DNA of 54,161 bases from Zygnema cylindricum (Eukaryota; Streptophyta; Zygnematophyceae; Zygnematales; Zygnemataceae). The notes under the pieces are model-generated. The model did not search any database. It saw nothing but the letters and a program-made list of their open reading frames with translations, and was not told where the DNA came from. The translations under genes were made by a program, and so were the position numbers. The DNA is taken from the NCBI GenBank assembly GCA_037447655.1, contig JBBHKE010001150.1, forward strand, positions 1 to 54,161, written 5' to 3'. The stretch's first letter is position 1. Every line of letters starts with the position of its first letter. Positions 52,199 through 54,161 of the stretch are shown in pieces.

Positions 52199-52680
52199 AT
52201 AGCCTGTTCCCACCGGAGCATTTGTAACTTTTTGCCCATTCGGATAATTTTCCCATAACTCATCGGAAAACGGGTCTTGTTCACACCAAAAATTTGGCAC
52301 GTAACTCCGATTGAAGGTGTCTTGTGACACGTCACACGTTTCGACGTCATCAAACATAGGCGCGAAAACAAACTTGCAGTTTTTCAAACGAAGGACGACG
52401 ATGGTGGTTCAAAGTTGGACAGTTTTTTCGCTCGAAAACAATGAAATAGCCGTTTGGGTGTTGTTTTTGCTACGTCAGCTTTTGGGGTTACCGTTGGCAT
52501 GTTTCAAAGAAAGACGTAACTTTAACCCGACTTCAATATCCTCAAATATTTTGAGGAAGTTCGTTTGTACGATTTTTCGGGAACTTCCGAAAACAACAAA
52601 GTCGGTGCTCGGAAAGTCGTACATTATTTGAACGCTCGTCTGTTGCGGAAGTGATTTTTTTTCCGGTGGGAACAGGCTAT
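52199..52680. mobile_element. F-family element F4
   Basis: Left end ATAGCCTGTTCCCACCGG, right end CCGGTGGGAACAGGCTAT, a perfect 18-bp inverted pair in which both ends share the same T-to-G/A-to-C change. Body matches F3. Confidence 0.85.
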
Positions 52681-52853
52681 GAGACAATGCAAAATGGTGA
52701 AGTTTGAAAGGGTGAATGGGGCGCAAGGTGAGAGAGGCAGTGAGTGCGAGCATCATTTGAGCCTTCGGAGATTTTTTATCTTTCCTTAAAATGGCATAGC
52801 AGCATTGAGACCCTGCAATAGAAAACCGTACAAGATGCAAGCGTACAGAACTA

Positions 52854-53342
52854 CACCGTGATTCGTTATTAGCGTAATAAAATATATAGCGTAATGAAAC
52901 AATTAGCGTACTTTACGGTAAATTGGGTTTTTTAGGGTACACAATGATACTAATTTATCATTAACTCTAATTTGTAAATTGTTTTGTAAAAATTTTCGGC
53001 ACATAATATGTCCACACTAAAACATGTAGATGTACGAAATTGTTCAAACTGTACGCCGTCGCGTTTTTTTTGACATCCGCGTATGCCGGAAAATATTTAC
53101 GCAATCACATATTATTATATTTTATGTACTTTTATATATAAAAAGGTACGAAATAGTACTAATATGACAGTCCGTACACCACACTATTTAAAAGCGACTA
53201 AATTACAGTTATGAACCATATTGAGAGGGGTGCCTCAAATAACGTTCAGAAACATTTAGCGTACTTTATTCTATTTGAGAATTTGCCGAAAAAAAATTGG
53301 TACCCCAATTAGCGTCATGTACGCTAATAGCGATTCGCGGTG
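52854..53342. mobile_element. E-family element E5
   Basis: Left end CACCGTGATTCGTTATTAGC, right end GCTAATAGCGATTCGCGGTG, TA on both sides (52852-52853, 53343-53344). Confidence 0.8.
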
Positions 53343-53344
53343 TA

Positions 53345-53623
53345 GTAGAATGAAACTGGAAAAAAGTAAAGCTAATAAAAACTTGCCATGTCATCACAAA
53401 GATCTTTAGGAGTGGAATTGACAAAATTGACATCTCTTTTTAGACAAAAGTACCGATGGGAGGTCTAAGAAAAAGAGAAAAGACGGTTCTACAAAACAAT
53501 TTTCACCGACAAAACTATTGATAAAATCCGCAGTCGACAAAAGGTACGTAGATGTCAGACCGATATTTTTCGTACACATTTGCTGGCGAAAAATTGATTG
53601 CTAAAGTTCGCTGACAACGAGCG
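53345..53623. other. Intergenic, nothing recognised
   Basis: No gene or bordered element seen. Confidence 0.35.
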
Positions 53624-53626
53624 TAA

Positions 53627-54161
53627 GGGTATTTTCGCATGTGGTAAAGTTACAGTTATTTCGTGTCGTTTTCCTTCATAACTTAGAAAAAAACGAGAAA
53701 ATCCGCAGCCGTACCAAAAAATTGAAATTAGCACCGTACAAGTTACATTACAGTGAAACTTTAGACGTACGTAAGTTTGTCGACTAGCGCGATGCAATTT
53801 GTCGTTTAGCGCATTTCGACCCATTTTCGCGTCCTTTCATCACACGTTCAAACTTTACGTCAAATCACCTCGCGAGGTGATTTTAAATATAGTCCAAAAA
53901 GGAGAGCGAATAGGAAGATGTTGTCGCACGTGTCATATTTTTTGACAATTTTTGTCCGCGGAGTACCAAAAAAAAAACCCACTGCACGTTTCCAACCTAT
54001 GCGTGACTTTTTTCCGTGCGCTTTTTTCCGTACCGGGCCCGTGGAGGGGGGTTTCGACCAACTGACGCCATTTCGCAAAAGCGAAGATGGTGAAAGCGCC
54101 TCTCTTTCTCTCCCTCTCCACCTAACGCGTCTATCTCACAATTCTTGCAATGAAAAAAGGC
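53627..54161. mobile_element. H-family MITE H2, cut by window end
   Basis: Starts GGGTATTTTCGCATGTGG after TAA (53624-53626). It follows the reverse complement of H1 for over 500 bp, including the palindrome AATCACCTCGCGAGGTGATT near 53864-53883. The other end lies outside the window. Confidence 0.8.

Overview
The window looks like a gene-poor, transposon-rich stretch of a land-plant nuclear genome. The evidence is GT-AG introns throughout two genes, a plant-type GH1 beta-glucosidase gene whose exon lengths follow the usual plant pattern, a Ty1/copia element with LTRs, and miniature retroelements with a plant-type initiator-Met-tRNA primer binding site. I cannot name the species. A complete SCA7-domain (Sgf73/ataxin-7-like) gene hints at a lineage other than Arabidopsis and its relatives, but this is inference.

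Only two genes are supported, both on the minus strand. (1) GH1 beta-glucosidase, 10663 down to 3280: 16 exons reconstructed by hand, all phases compatible, 1749 nt, 582 aa. It has a predicted secretory signal and a long proline-rich extension before the catalytic domain; both catalytic glutamates are present. (2) An Sgf73/ataxin-7-like SAGA deubiquitination-module subunit, 46442 down to 36219: 15 exons, 2130 nt, 709 aa. It has a C2HC zinc finger, an SCA7 domain and a C-terminal Q-rich region.

Nearly everything else is mobile DNA. 0.6-1.1 kb: a complete 510-bp TRIM (miniature LTR retroelement) with 222-bp LTRs that each contain a tRNA-like sequence. 1.7-2.1 kb: a MITE. 11.8-19.6 kb: several terminal-inverted-repeat (TIR) families: TA-flanked 'CACCGTGAATCG' elements (E family), 'ATAGCCTATTCCCACCGG' elements (F family) and GGG-TIR Harbinger-like elements with 3-bp TNA target duplications. 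19.6-22.7 kb: a very large foldback palindrome. 22.97-25.04 kb: three consecutive simple-sequence or minisatellite tracts. 25.36-35.01 kb: one Harbinger-like MITE split by a second TRIM (itself split by a solo LTR), by a full 6.4-kb Copia element with a perfect 5-bp target duplication but a broken gag-pol, and by another MITE. 46.9-54.2 kb: a dense cluster of further MITEs, one running off the window end.

The most unusual theme is the repeated pairing of LTRs with tRNA-like modules: two TRIMs (sense orientation), a Copia LTR pair and a diverged solo LTR (antisense). In the first TRIM a TATA box lies about 25 bp upstream of the tRNA-like sequence. All gene models and element borders were read by eye and no database search was run.
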